Shown: piece after piece, positions 50,906 to 60,332 of the stretch
Position numbering within the stretch: position 1 is the first letter of the stretch
Layout: every line of letters begins with the position of its first letter
From: Pseudomonas marvdashtae
GTDB lineage: Bacteria; Pseudomonadota; Gammaproteobacteria; Pseudomonadales; Pseudomonadaceae
Assembly (NCBI RefSeq): GCF_014268655.2
Contig: NZ_JABWQX020000001.1
Span: forward strand, 496,001 to 560,000
Direction: 5' to 3'
DNA length: 64,000 nt
The notes under the pieces: generated by a model
What the model was told of the DNA's origin: nothing
Seen by the model: only the letters and a program-made list of their open reading frames with translations
Databases searched by the model: none
Made by a program: the position numbers and the translations under genes

Positions 50906-51148
50906 ATGCCTGCTTCTCACGATCTTTATCAGGATTTGAATTGCGGCAAAGAGGCGGTTCAACAACGTCGTCAACAAGACCCGGAGCTTGATCGCCTGCT
51001 CGATGAATACACGGACGTGGATAACCAAGTGTTGGCAGCCGAATCAATTTCGGCGGGCAACGTCGAGGATGACGACATCCGCAGACTCAAGGAACAGCGC
51101 CTGGCGATCAAAGACAAGATCAGTCAGCAACTGGCAAACACTCAATAA
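50906..51148 (+). CDS. DUF465/YdcH family protein
   Basis: An 80-residue, fully helical, highly charged protein (HDLYQDLNCGKEAVQQRRQQ, IRRLKEQRLAIKDKISQQL) of the YdcH family. AAGGAGA just before the ATG. It lies 14 bases ahead of cyoA and is probably the first gene of that operon. Function unknown. Confidence 0.85.
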   Translation: MPASHDLYQDLNCGKEAVQQRRQQDPELDRLLDEYTDVDNQVLAAESISAGNVEDDDIRRLKEQRLAIKDKISQQLANTQ

Positions 51149-51162
51149 GCGAAGCGTTAGAC

Positions 51163-52095
51163 ATGCGAACTCGACTGCCTTGTTACTGGATGAGGTTGTT
51201 GCTGGTCGGCGGGATGCTGTTGCTCGGTGGTTGCGACATGGTGTTGTTCAATCCCAAGGGACAGGTCGGCGTTGACCAGCGCAACTTGATCATCCTCTCG
51301 ACGTTATTGATGTTGCTGGTGGTGGTACCGGTCATCGTCATGACGTTCGTTTTCGCAGTGAAATACCGCGCCTCCAACGAAAAGGCCAAGTACACGCCGG
51401 AGTGGGCCCACTCGCGCAAGATCGAAACGGTGGTCTGGGGCGTTCCGTTGGTGATCATCATCATCCTGGGCGTGGTGACCTGGAAGTCCACCCATGCCCT
51501 GGACCCGTACCGGCCGTTGGACTCGGACGTGAAACCGATCGTGGTGCAGGTCATCGCGGCAGACTGGAAATGGGTGTTCATCTACCCGGAACTGGGCATC
51601 GCTTCGGTCAACGAACTGGCCATGCCATTGGATACACCGGTGAACTTCAAGGTGACGTCCGACGGCGCCATGACCTCGTTTTTCATCCCGGCCCTCGGCG
51701 GGCAAATCTATGCCATGGCCGGCATGCAGACGCAGTTGCACCTGATCGCCAACGAGGCCGGGGAATACCGGGGCATCGCCGCCAATTACAACGGGCCGGG
51801 TTTCTCTGACATGCACTTCCAGACCCTGGCCACCGATGCGGCGGGCTTCGACAAGTGGGTCGCCGATGTGCGGGCGGGGCACAAGCGCCTGGACAAGGAC
51901 AGCTACGCCCAACTCGCCCGGCCCACGGTCAAGCATCCGGTGGAACATTACGCGTCGATCCAGCCGGACTTGTTCCAGAGCATCATCGATAAATACGAAG
52001 GCATGAACCGTTCCCGTGAAGTCGAGCATCGCATGCACGACATGCAGGGCAGCATCGAGCCTCCCGTCGGGGCTCAACGGAAAGCGCAGGAGTAA
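51163..52095 (+). CDS. cyoA: Cytochrome o ubiquinol oxidase subunit II
   Basis: A 310-residue lipoprotein: lipobox LLLGGCD, two membrane helices (TLLMLLVVVPVIVMTFVF and TVVWGVPLVIIIILGVVTW), then a periplasmic cupredoxin fold without the CuA ligands, as in quinol oxidases (SDGAMTSFFIPALGGQIYAM). Partner of CyoB. Operon cyoABCD. Confidence 0.95.
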   Translation: MRTRLPCYWMRLLLVGGMLLLGGCDMVLFNPKGQVGVDQRNLIILSTLLMLLVVVPVIVMTFVFAVKYRASNEKAKYTPEWAHSRKIETVVWGVPLVIIIILGVVTWKSTHALDPYRPLDSDVKPIVVQVIAADWKWVFIYPELGIASVNELAMPLDTPVNFKVTSDGAMTSFFIPALGGQIYAMAGMQTQLHLIANEAGEYRGIAANYNGPGFSDMHFQTLATDAAGFDKWVADVRAGHKRLDKDSYAQLARPTVKHPVEHYASIQPDLFQSIIDKYEGMNRSREVEHRMHDMQGSIEPPVGAQRKAQE

Positions 52096-52098
52096 GGC

Positions 52099-54072
52099 AT
52101 GTTTGGAAAACTGACGCTAGAGGCGATCCCGACGGATGAGCCGATCATCATGTGGACCCTTGCGGTGGTGGGCCTGGTCGCCTTGGCCGGCATGGGCGCC
52201 ATTACCTATTACCGCAAATGGACCTACCTGTGGAAAGAGTGGTTTACCTCGGTGGACCACAAGCGCATCGGCGTGATGTACATCGTCGTGGCGCTGGTGA
52301 TGTTGCTGCGCGGTTTCTCCGACGCGATCATGATGCGCACGCAACAGGCCATGGCGTCCGACGGCTCGCCCGGCTATCTGCCACCGGAGCACTACGACCA
52401 GATCTTCACCGCCCACGGCGTGATCATGATTTTCTTCATGGCGATGCCGTTGGTGGTGGGCTTGATGAACATCGTCGTGCCCTTGCAGATCGGCGCCCGG
52501 GACGTGGCGTTCCCGTTCCTCAATGCGTTGAGTTTCTGGCTGTTCGTCGCCGGTGCGATGCTGGTCAATATTTCCTTGGCGGTGGGGGAGTTCGCGCGTA
52601 CCGGTTGGGTCGCTTACCCGCCGTTATCGGGCTTGTCCTATAGCCCCGGGGTCGGGGTGGATTACTACATCTGGTCATTGCAGATATCCGGCGTCGGGAC
52701 GTTGCTCACTGGGGTGAATTTCTTCGTCACCATCCTGAAAATGCGTACACCGGGCATGACCCTTTTCCGCATGCCGGTGTTCACCTGGACGGTGCTGTGC
52801 ACGGCGGTGCTGATCCTCGCGTCATTCCCGATCCTCACCGCGACGCTGTTCATGCTCAGCCTCGACCGTTACCTGGACATGCACTTTTTCACCAACGAGC
52901 TGGGCGGTAACCCGATGATGTACGTCAACCTCATCTGGGCCTGGGGCCACCCGGAGGTGTACATCCTGATCCTGCCGGCGTTCGGTATCTTCTCCGAGGT
53001 GGCGTCCACTTTCAGCCGCAAGCGCCTGTTCGGCTATCACTCGCTGGTCTGGGCGACGATTGCGATCACGATCCTGTCGTTCATCGTCTGGGTGCACCAC
53101 TTCTTCACCATGGGCTCGGGGGCGAACGTCAACGCCTTCTTCGGCATCATGACCATGATCATCGCCGTGCCCACCGGGGTGAAGATCTTCACGTGGCTGT
53201 TCACCATGTACCGCGGGCGGGTGCGCTTTGAAACGCCGATGCTGTGGACGGTCGGCTTTATCGTCACCTTCAGCATCGGCGGCATGACCGGCGTGCTGCT
53301 GGCGGTGCCCGGGGCGGATTTCCTGCTGCACAACAGCCTGTTCCTGATCGCCCACTTCCATAACGTGATCATCGGCGGCGCCGTGTTTGGCTACCTGTGC
53401 GGCCTGACGTATTGGTTCCCCAAGGCCTTTGGCTTCAAGCTTCATGATGGTCTGGGGCGGGCAGCGTTCTGGTGCTGGATCATCGGTTTCTACTTCGCCT
53501 TCATGCCGTCCTACTTCCTTGGCTTCATGGGCATGACCCGGCGCTTGAACCATTTCAACGTGCCCGAATGGGAGCCATGGTTGCTGGCGGAGTTGTTCGG
53601 CGTCGGCATCATTCTCTGCGGCGTGGTCTGCCAGATCCTGCAGTTCTACTTCAGCATCCGCCAGCGCCACCAGAACCGCGACCTCACGGGCGACCCGTGG
53701 GACGGCCGCACGCTGGAGTGGTCCACCGCCTCGCCGCCGCCGTTCTACAACTTCGCCCAGCAACCGGTGGTGGAGGGCATCGACGCCTACTGGGGCATGA
53801 AGGAGCGCGGCCAGAGAACCGTCGTCGAAGCCGATTTCCAGAGCATCCGCATGCCGCGCAACACGGCGATGGGACTGGTCATCAGCCTGTTCAGCCTGAT
53901 CATGTGTTTCGCCCTGGTCTGGCATATCTGGTGGCTGGCCATCGTCGGGCTGGTCGCAACCATCGGTGGCGTGATCTGGCGCAGCGCCGATGACGACATC
54001 GATTACTACGTACCCGCCGAAGAGGTGGCGCGGATCGAAAATCAACGCATCAAGGCATTGGCGGAGGCTTGA
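52099..54072 (+). CDS. cyoB: Cytochrome o ubiquinol oxidase subunit I
   Basis: A 657-residue haem-copper oxidase, about 15 helices, oxidising quinol, reducing O2 and pumping protons. Ligand regions are [16 protein letters not shown] (low-spin haem), [20 protein letters not shown] (CuB His and cross-linked Tyr), WVHHFFTMG (CuB) and [11 protein letters not shown] (both haems). YPPLSGL...SPGVGVDY also matches the family. Confidence 0.96.
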   Translation: MFGKLTLEAIPTDEPIIMWTLAVVGLVALAGMGAITYYRKWTYLWKEWFTSVDHKRIGVMYIVVALVMLLRGFSDAIMMRTQQAMASDGSPGYLPPEHYDQIFTAHGVIMIFFMAMPLVVGLMNIVVPLQIGARDVAFPFLNALSFWLFVAGAMLVNISLAVGEFARTGWVAYPPLSGLSYSPGVGVDYYIWSLQISGVGTLLTGVNFFVTILKMRTPGMTLFRMPVFTWTVLCTAVLILASFPILTATLFMLSLDRYLDMHFFTNELGGNPMMYVNLIWAWGHPEVYILILPAFGIFSEVASTFSRKRLFGYHSLVWATIAITILSFIVWVHHFFTMGSGANVNAFFGIMTMIIAVPTGVKIFTWLFTMYRGRVRFETPMLWTVGFIVTFSIGGMTGVLLAVPGADFLLHNSLFLIAHFHNVIIGGAVFGYLCGLTYWFPKAFGFKLHDGLGRAAFWCWIIGFYFAFMPSYFLGFMGMTRRLNHFNVPEWEPWLLAELFGVGIILCGVVCQILQFYFSIRQRHQNRDLTGDPWDGRTLEWSTASPPPFYNFAQQPVVEGIDAYWGMKERGQRTVVEADFQSIRMPRNTAMGLVISLFSLIMCFALVWHIWWLAIVGLVATIGGVIWRSADDDIDYYVPAEEVARIENQRIKALAEA

Positions 54073-54075
54073 TCC

Positions 54076-54690
54076 ATGTCCAATCTCGTCCAGCCAAACG
54101 CCACGGCACCGGAATCCGAACACGGGCACTCGGACGCCAGCTCCATGACCCTGTTCGGCTTCTGGGTCTACATGATGACCGACTGCATTTTGTTCGCAAC
54201 GCTGTTTTCGACCTATGCGGTACTCGGTCAGAGCGTCGCCGGCGGCCCTGGCTCCGCCGACATTTTTGAATTGCCCTACGTGCTGACGGAAACGTTCATC
54301 CTGCTGTTCAGCAGCATTACCTACGGCTTCGCCATGCTCGCCCTGAGCGCCGGCCAGAAGCAAAAGGTATTGGCCTGGCTCGGCCTGACGTTCGTTCTCG
54401 GCCTGGCGTTCATCGGCATGGAAGTCCATGAGTTCCACAAACTCATCGCCGAAGGCTACGGCCCCAACCGCAGCGCGTTCCTCACCGGCTTCTTCACGCT
54501 GGTGGGCACTCACGGCCTGCACGTCACCACCGGCCTGATCTGGATGGCCGTGGTGATGTTCCAAGTGCAACGCAACGGTTTGACCACCGTCAACGCCACC
54601 CGCATGGGGTGCCTGAGCCTGTTCTGGCACTTCCTCGACGTGGTGTGGATCTGTGTGTTTACCGTGGTCTATCTGTTTGGAGTGATGTAA
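54076..54690 (+). CDS. cyoC: Cytochrome o ubiquinol oxidase subunit III
   Basis: A 204-residue, five-helix subunit: [49 protein letters not shown] and [18 protein letters not shown]. Three bases after cyoB, immediately before cyoD. Confidence 0.95.
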   Translation: MSNLVQPNATAPESEHGHSDASSMTLFGFWVYMMTDCILFATLFSTYAVLGQSVAGGPGSADIFELPYVLTETFILLFSSITYGFAMLALSAGQKQKVLAWLGLTFVLGLAFIGMEVHEFHKLIAEGYGPNRSAFLTGFFTLVGTHGLHVTTGLIWMAVVMFQVQRNGLTTVNATRMGCLSLFWHFLDVVWICVFTVVYLFGVM

Positions 54691-55020
54691 ATGAGCAATC
54701 TTCAGAGCAGCGTCGATGCCAGCCACGGCAGCGCAAAATCCTACCTCACCGGGTTCGTTCTGTCGGTCATCCTCACCGTCATTCCGTTCGCGCTGGTGAT
54801 GTATCCCACGCTGCCAAAACCATTGACGGCCGGGATCGTGGCGGTATTTGCAGTGATCCAGATCGTCGTGCACCTGATCTATTTCCTGCACCTCGACTTC
54901 TCACCGCAACAACGCTGGAACCTGACGGCGCTGGTGTTCTCGACGGTGGTGATTGCGCTGTTGGTGGGGCTGTCGCTGTGGATCATGTACAGCGTGCATC
55001 ACAACATGTTGGCGCATTGA
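54691..55020 (+). CDS. cyoD: Cytochrome o ubiquinol oxidase subunit IV
   Basis: A 109-residue, three-helix subunit (YLTGFVLSVILTVIPFALVM, IVAVFAVIQIVVHLIYFLHL, VFSTVVIALLVGLSLWIMY). Start follows the cyoC stop directly. The usual next gene, cyoE (haem O synthase), is not here; the next gene is convergent. Confidence 0.94.
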   Translation: MSNLQSSVDASHGSAKSYLTGFVLSVILTVIPFALVMYPTLPKPLTAGIVAVFAVIQIVVHLIYFLHLDFSPQQRWNLTALVFSTVVIALLVGLSLWIMYSVHHNMLAH

Positions 55021-55032
55021 GCCAGAGGTAAA

Positions 55033-55066
55033 CCTGTGGTGATGGGATAAATTCCCTCACCACAGG
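55033..55066. repeat. REP-derived hairpin after cyoD
   Basis: CCTGTGGTGA and TCACCACAGG with inner GGGA/TCCC form a 14-pair stem around TAAAT, a shortened GTGGCGAGGGGATAAAT-type REP. It may end cyo and the convergent lipid operon. Confidence 0.7.
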
Positions 55067-55093
55067 CAAGAGGCCGTCAGGCCTGGCTTGATC

Positions 55094-56026
55094 TCAAGTC
55101 CACCAATACCGAACCAGATGAAAGAAGATCGGCGCGGCGAAGCACACCGAGTCCAACCGGTCGAGCATGCCGCCGTGGCCTTCGATCATGTGCCCCCAAT
55201 CCTTGACGCCGCGGTCGCGCTTGATCGCCGACATGACGATGCCGCCAGCAAAGCCCAGCAGGTTGATCAGCAAAGCGATGAGGAACGACTGCCACGGGTT
55301 GAACGGCGTGATCCACCACAACGCGCCACCAATCAGCGAGGCCAGGAAAATCCCGCCGACAAAGCCCTCGACGGTTTTCGACGGCGACAGGTTCGGCGCG
55401 ATCTTGTGCTTGCCGAACAACTTGCCGCAGACGTATTGCAACACATCCGACAACTGCACCACGATCACCAGGTAGGCGATCAGCAGCAGGTTGCGCCCTT
55501 CGAAACCAACAATGTCCAAGGTCAATAAGGCTGGCACGAAGGAGATGCAGAACACCGCGATCATCAGCCCCCACTGGACCTTGGACGCGCGCTCGAGGAA
55601 GTGCGTGCTGTCGCCGCCCAAGGACGCGAGGATCGGCAGCAGCAGGAACACGTACACCGGGATGAAAATCGAAAACAGTCCGTACCAGTCGAAGTAGATC
55701 AGCAGGTATTGCAGCGGCAACGCCAGGTAGAACGCCGCTACCAGGGCCGGGTAGTCACTGCGCCGCGTGGGCGTGAGCGTAAGGAATTCCCGCAGGGCAT
55801 AGAACGATACCGCGTAGAACAACAGGATCACCGCCGCGTTGCCGAGCCAGAACGCGATGCCGATCACCAGCACCATGATCCACCAGGCATTGATCCGGGC
55901 GTTGAGGTTCTCGATGACCGAGTTCGGCGCGCCTTTTGTCCGCAGCTTGAGAATGAAACCGACCAGCGAAGCCAGCAGCAGAATCGCGCCGATCCCGCCA
56001 AACAACATCAAGGTATATCGATCCAT
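55094..56026 (-). CDS. CdsA-like phosphatidate cytidylyltransferase (YnbB-like)
   Basis: A 310-residue inner-membrane enzyme that should turn phosphatidate plus CTP into CDP-diacylglycerol. About eight helices; the CdsA signature is complete: IAPNLSPSKTVEGFVGGI near residue 230 and SAIKRDRGVKDWGHMIEGHG plus GMLDRLDS near the end. It corresponds to E. coli YnbB, not the essential cdsA. Last gene of the minus-strand lipid operon, one base after the acyltransferase stop. Confidence 0.91.
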   Translation of the reverse strand: MDRYTLMLFGGIGAILLLASLVGFILKLRTKGAPNSVIENLNARINAWWIMVLVIGIAFWLGNAAVILLFYAVSFYALREFLTLTPTRRSDYPALVAAFYLALPLQYLLIYFDWYGLFSIFIPVYVFLLLPILASLGGDSTHFLERASKVQWGLMIAVFCISFVPALLTLDIVGFEGRNLLLIAYLVIVVQLSDVLQYVCGKLFGKHKIAPNLSPSKTVEGFVGGIFLASLIGGALWWITPFNPWQSFLIALLINLLGFAGGIVMSAIKRDRGVKDWGHMIEGHGGMLDRLDSVCFAAPIFFHLVRYWWT

Positions 56027-56027
56027 G

Positions 56028-56648
56028 TCAGACGTGCTCCGGGGCCAGCGCCAGCAGTGCGGCGCGGCTGCGTTCAAGAAATTGCTCTTTGCTTTCGCCG
56101 TCCTCGATGCGCAGCGGCGCACCGAAACTGGTGGTGCACAGCAGCGGCAGCGGCAGCACCCGGCCCTTGGGCATGACGCGGTTGAGGTTGGCGATCCACA
56201 CCGGGATCACTTCGACCTCGGGGTGGCTTTTCATCAAGTGGTAGATCCCGCTCTTGAACGGCAGCAGGCCTTCCTCTGGATTGCGCGTGCCCTCCGGGAA
56301 GATGATCAGCGAGTCGCCGTTTTCCAGTGCTTCGAGCATCGGCTGCAAGGGGCTGTAGGACGGATCCTTGCGCTCACGATCCACCAGCACGCCGTTGAAC
56401 ACCCGGTTGATGATGTAGCGACGCATCGGGCTGGTTTGCCAATAATCGGCCCCGGCAACCGGGCGAGTGAGCTTGCGCAGCGCCGGTGGCAGCGAGGCCC
56501 AGAGCAGCACGAAGTCGCCGTGGCTGCTGTGGTTGGCGAAGTAGATCCGCTGCACCGGCGTCGGCGCGCAGCCGAGCCACAGGCTGCGAGCGCCGGTGAC
56601 CATGCGCGCGGCGGAGGTGATGAGATTGGCGACCACGGGTTCGAACAT
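56028..56648 (-). CDS. PlsC-like 1-acylglycerol-3-phosphate acyltransferase
   Basis: A 206-residue acyltransferase carrying the HX4D catalytic motif FANHSSHGDFVLLW, LVDRERKDPSY, the substrate motif IIFPEGTRNPEEGLLPFKSG and a final PVWIANL region. It is shorter than housekeeping PlsC and has only one weak N-terminal hydrophobic part. It would make the phosphatidate used by the adjacent cytidylyltransferase. The ATG at MFEPVVANL is preferred to the open frame upstream. Confidence 0.9.
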   Translation of the reverse strand: MFEPVVANLITSAARMVTGARSLWLGCAPTPVQRIYFANHSSHGDFVLLWASLPPALRKLTRPVAGADYWQTSPMRRYIINRVFNGVLVDRERKDPSYSPLQPMLEALENGDSLIIFPEGTRNPEEGLLPFKSGIYHLMKSHPEVEVIPVWIANLNRVMPKGRVLPLPLLCTTSFGAPLRIEDGESKEQFLERSRAALLALAPEHV

Positions 56649-56710
56649 GAGGATTCCTTGTCCTGAGAAACATAAGTATCTGCACAACGTTTACTGGCCG
56701 GCACCGATAA

Positions 56711-56754
56711 CTGTGGCGAGGGAGCTTGCTCCCGCTGGGCTGCGCAGCAGCCCC
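56711..56754. repeat. Single REP element
   Basis: CTGTGGCGAGGGAGCTTGCT-CCCGCTGGGCTGCGCAGCAGCCC, one unit of the local REP family inside the lipid operon, between the small membrane gene and the acyltransferase. Confidence 0.85.
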
Positions 56755-56766
56755 AAGAGGCCTGTA

Positions 56767-57231
56767 TTAAACACCCAGACCCGAGAAAACCAGCCAGGGA
56801 CTCGCCAGGACGAAGCTCACCGTCAACAGCGCCTGAATAGCCACCACCCAGGCTTGGCGGCGAAGCAGTCGCATCGAACCATGGCTGCGCTCGGGCCATG
56901 ACCGCCCGCCGCGCTCGACCGGTTGCAGGCCGAGATTGGCCAGGGCCGTGTCCAGCGCCTGGGTGCGTTCGGTCAGCGGTTTGCCGGCATCCGCGACGAT
57001 CTGAAACAGATCGGCATCGAACGCCACGCGAAACGCCAGATATTTTTCCTGCATGCCGAGGACGAACACGCCGAAGCTCAGCAGCAATAGCCACGGATCG
57101 ATGCTACCCACCAGCCATTGACCCAGGCCGATCAGTGCCGCCAACAGGGTCAAGCCGGTGGAAAACTGGTCCAGTGACTGACCGCGCCGCAACAGGCTCG
57201 CCACGGTGTGCAGTTCCATGTCGCTGCTCAT
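56767..57231 (-). CDS. Small membrane protein in the lipid operon
   Basis: A 154-residue protein I cannot name. Two hydrophobic pairs: STGLTLLAALIGLGQWLV with PWLLLLSFGVFVLGMQEKYL, and AWVVAIQALLTVSFVLASPW at the C-terminus. Between them is a soluble, charged middle part. The start used here gives an ATGA overlap with the YnbD-like gene; a Met two codons earlier is possible. Likely an accessory or subunit of the lipid enzymes around it. Confidence 0.8.
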   Translation of the reverse strand: MSSDMELHTVASLLRRGQSLDQFSTGLTLLAALIGLGQWLVGSIDPWLLLLSFGVFVLGMQEKYLAFRVAFDADLFQIVADAGKPLTERTQALDTALANLGLQPVERGGRSWPERSHGSMRLLRRQAWVVAIQALLTVSFVLASPWLVFSGLGV

Positions 57232-58565
57232 GACCATGCCCCGAATCCCTTGGATAGTTGTTCCAACGCCTGGCGATGGGCCGGGTACAACACGATGCCC
57301 GGCCGGGCTTGGCGAATCTGGGCGATGGCCGCGTCGACACTCTCGGCGCGACCGCTGTCCAGCAACCACGCCGCCACGGCGGTGGCACTGCGCGAATACC
57401 CCAGGGCGCAGCAGACCAGCACCGGCCCGTGCTGACGCAGGCTTTCGATGGTCTGCGCGGCATTCAGGCACTGCTCGGCCGTCGGTGCCGTCAGGTCGAG
57501 CACCGGCAAGCTGCGATAGGCGATTGCCGTACTGTCCATCGATAACTCGGCGCAGAGGTCGAGCACGCCAGTAAACGGGCTGCTTTTAAGCGTCGTCGAC
57601 GTAGGAATCCGTCCGAGCCAGACGTCATCCGCCACCTGATCCGGCTGCGGATGCTTGCGCGTCCACACGCGGGAATTGATCCAGGCCGCCGCCAGATAGG
57701 GCGCCAACAACCAACGCACCGCCGGGCTCAACCGGCCATCTTCACGCTTCTGGAACCCGCTCGCGCCGAACACCAGGTAGTTCAGCGCGACCATGAGCAC
57801 CGCCACCGCCGGCCAGATCAACCAGAGCCACGTGCCACCGAAAGCAAACGCCAAGGTGAAAAACGCCACGGCGCCCAGGCCATAACGCAAGGCCAGTTTC
57901 CGGCGGGCGGGGTCGTTCGTCAGCTGGACACTTCGCAGCGGACTCGGCCGGTCCAGCGGCCACAGCCACACGCACAACCAACCGGCCAACGCGCCCGTGG
58001 GCACGTCGACAAAGTGATGTTGATACGTGGTCAGCACCGACACGCCAATCAAGGCGAACCAGCCGTGCATCAACCAGCGCCAAATACCTTGCAGGTGGCG
58101 TTGATAGCAGACCCAAAGCACCACCAGCAGCGCAATGTGCAGCGACGGTGCTTGGTTGAACGGCTTGTCGAAGCCCGCCAGCACGTCGAACATCCAGCCG
58201 AACACGCCATCCATTTCTGGCCGTGGGAAGGTAAACGTCAGCGGCCAGAGCAGGAAACAGCTGACCGCAATCACCTGGGCCGTGAGCAGCCGCAAGGCGT
58301 GGCGCTTGAGTTCGTCGCGGCTGTTGGGCAGCAGCAGGGACAGGCCGTACAGCAGATCAATCGACCAGTACGGCACGATGGTCCACGCCATGAACGGCAT
58401 GTGGCTTTCCCACGCGAACACCAGGCTGCCAACGTCGTCGCGCTGGGACGTGATCCAAGTGGCGAAGCCGTAGGTGCTGAAGAACAGCGGCGCCAGCAAC
58501 AGCAGCCAGAGCACCGCCGGTTTCAGCAGTGCCGGTTCGCGGGCCGGAGCAATGACGGCGCTCAT
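57228..58565 (-). CDS. ynbD: YnbD-like PAP2 phosphatase fused to dual-specificity phosphatase
   Basis: A 445-residue protein of two parts. The membrane PAP2-type N-terminal part (about residues 1-230) has the pieces FPRPEMDGVFGW, NQAPSLHIALLVVLWV and TTYQHHFVDVPTGALAGW. The C-terminal cytoplasmic domain (from about 300) is a dual-specificity/tyrosine phosphatase with the CX5R loop VCCALGYSRSATAVAAW and catalytic-acid-like region. Such fusions can dephosphorylate phosphatidylglycerophosphate-like lipids. Its start overlaps the upstream stop (TAATG). Confidence 0.9.
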   Translation of the reverse strand: MSAVIAPAREPALLKPAVLWLLLLAPLFFSTYGFATWITSQRDDVGSLVFAWESHMPFMAWTIVPYWSIDLLYGLSLLLPNSRDELKRHALRLLTAQVIAVSCFLLWPLTFTFPRPEMDGVFGWMFDVLAGFDKPFNQAPSLHIALLVVLWVCYQRHLQGIWRWLMHGWFALIGVSVLTTYQHHFVDVPTGALAGWLCVWLWPLDRPSPLRSVQLTNDPARRKLALRYGLGAVAFFTLAFAFGGTWLWLIWPAVAVLMVALNYLVFGASGFQKREDGRLSPAVRWLLAPYLAAAWINSRVWTRKHPQPDQVADDVWLGRIPTSTTLKSSPFTGVLDLCAELSMDSTAIAYRSLPVLDLTAPTAEQCLNAAQTIESLRQHGPVLVCCALGYSRSATAVAAWLLDSGRAESVDAAIAQIRQARPGIVLYPAHRQALEQLSKGFGAWS

Positions 58566-60322
58566 TACTGCACTCGCTGAGCCAGGGAAACGCTGAAAAT
58601 GCCCCATTCATCGACCCGCAGGGTGATCTTGCGGAAACCCGCCGCCTCAACCAGTTGATCCATTTCCGCTTGCGTACGTCGGCGCATCACCCAGGCCTGG
58701 CCGGCGCGGTGGCTGGTCAGGGCGCGGGCGATCAATTCCAGTTGCGGGTGCCATGGCTGGCCGGTGTAGATCAGGAATCCGCCAGGCTCAACGGCTTCGG
58801 CCAGACCGGCGAGGGAAGCGCCGACCATCTGGTTGTCGGCAAACAATTCGTACAAGCCGGACACCACGGCCAGGGTCGGCTTGGGCTCCAGCGCCGCCAG
58901 GTCCTGACGATCGAAGGCATCGCCTTTGACGAACTGCGCAATGTCACCCAGGCCTTTTTCAACAATCAGCGCACTGCCGTCGCGCACGTTGATGTCGCTG
59001 TAGTCGCGCAGCAGGATCGATTCCGGCAGCGGACTGACGCCTTGCAGCGCTTCAAGAATGTAACGGCCATGGCCGGCGGCGATGTCGACGATGCGCACCT
59101 CGCGGTCCTGCTCGCGCAACTTGCCCATGGCCAGGCGCAGCAACTCCTCGACGTGCAATTTGCGCTGGCGAATGCCGCGCCAGCCGATGGAGTTCAGGTA
59201 GTTCTGATCGATGACTTTGCCCAGCGCCGAAGTGCCGGTGGGGCGATTGCGGTAGACGTAATCCAGGGTGCTACCGGAGTCGAACCCGGTGTCGAAACCC
59301 AACTTCACGCCAGCCGACAACTTGCTGCCAAAGCGCATGCTGGCGCGGGTCATGCGCCAGTAAAGGTCACGCAGCGAATTGTGCGGCAGCGGCGTGGCCA
59401 GGGTTTCCGCTTCGGCGCAGGTCACGCCCAGGCGATCGGCATCCAGCAGGGAAGGGCGGTCCAGCGGGCGGGCAAAGTTTTGCAGGATGAAACGGCGGGC
59501 GCTGGCAATGGCCGGAGCACGATTCTTCTCGCCCAGGGTGTCGTGGAAGAACCCTGGCAGGATGTGCTTTTCCTTGTGCAGGCTGCCCAGTCGCTCGAAG
59601 AACTGTTCCTGGGGTTTGCGATGCACGACGAAGTCGGAACCGGAGATCAACAGCTGCGTCGGCACCTGGATCGCCTGGGCATCGGCGACAACCCGGTCGG
59701 CCGCTTCGTACAGGCCCAGCAGCACGTTTACCGAGATCGCCTTGGTGATCAACGGGTCGCTGTCGTAGGACGCCACGCGCTCCGGGTCATGGCTGAGGAA
59801 CTTGGCCTTGACGTAACTGTTGACGAAAAAATTGCCACGAAACTTGCGCATCAGCGCCAGGCCCGGACGGGCAAACGGCACGTAGAGCTTGACCTTGAAA
59901 GCCGGCGACGCCAGCACCAGCGAGCGAATGCGCGGCGCGTAGTCGTGGACCCAAGTGGACGCGATCACCGCGCCGACGCTTTGCGCCACCACGGCAATGT
60001 TCTGTTCGTCGATCTGATGCGTGGCGCCGATGTGATCGCAAAACGTCTGCACATCCCGCGCGCTGGTGGCGAAACTCGGGCTGTCGCCGCGAGCGCCCGG
60101 CGACTGGCCATGACCGCGCGCGTCCCAGGCGAAAAATTCGAACCCGGGCAAATCCAGTTCATCCACCAAGTGCGCAATGCGCCCGGAGTGTTCATGACCA
60201 CGATGAAACAACAACACCGCCTGACGGGGTTCACCCGCAACAGTGTCGAGAGCCGGCCAGTGCCGGTAGAACAACTCCACGCCATCATGGGTGGTGAACG
60301 TCAATTCCTGGGCTTCGCGCAT
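58565..60322 (-). CDS. ynbC: YnbC-like alpha/beta hydrolase-methyltransferase fusion
   Basis: A 585-residue two-domain enzyme. Residues 1-280 form a monoacylglycerol-lipase-like alpha/beta hydrolase (WDARGHGQSPGARGDSPS, elbow VVAQSVGAVIAS with Ser, FHDTLGEKN); residues 330-585 form a SAM-dependent methyltransferase (motif I VRIVDIAAGHGRYILEALQG, then LLRDYSDINVRDG, LVVSGLYELFADN-like). Length equals E. coli YnbC (585). It could acylate or deacylate a lipid and methylate its head group. Second gene of the operon. Confidence 0.9.
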   Translation of the reverse strand: MREAQELTFTTHDGVELFYRHWPALDTVAGEPRQAVLLFHRGHEHSGRIAHLVDELDLPGFEFFAWDARGHGQSPGARGDSPSFATSARDVQTFCDHIGATHQIDEQNIAVVAQSVGAVIASTWVHDYAPRIRSLVLASPAFKVKLYVPFARPGLALMRKFRGNFFVNSYVKAKFLSHDPERVASYDSDPLITKAISVNVLLGLYEAADRVVADAQAIQVPTQLLISGSDFVVHRKPQEQFFERLGSLHKEKHILPGFFHDTLGEKNRAPAIASARRFILQNFARPLDRPSLLDADRLGVTCAEAETLATPLPHNSLRDLYWRMTRASMRFGSKLSAGVKLGFDTGFDSGSTLDYVYRNRPTGTSALGKVIDQNYLNSIGWRGIRQRKLHVEELLRLAMGKLREQDREVRIVDIAAGHGRYILEALQGVSPLPESILLRDYSDINVRDGSALIVEKGLGDIAQFVKGDAFDRQDLAALEPKPTLAVVSGLYELFADNQMVGASLAGLAEAVEPGGFLIYTGQPWHPQLELIARALTSHRAGQAWVMRRRTQAEMDQLVEAAGFRKITLRVDEWGIFSVSLAQRVQ

Positions 60323-60332
60323 TGCAACTTCC

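Noticed and set aside
52822..54891. 689-codon minus-strand open frame under cyoB-cyoC
   Set aside because: It is antisense to certain cyo genes, very rich in His/Asp/Glu/Gln, and crosses the cyoB-cyoC boundary. No plausible protein.
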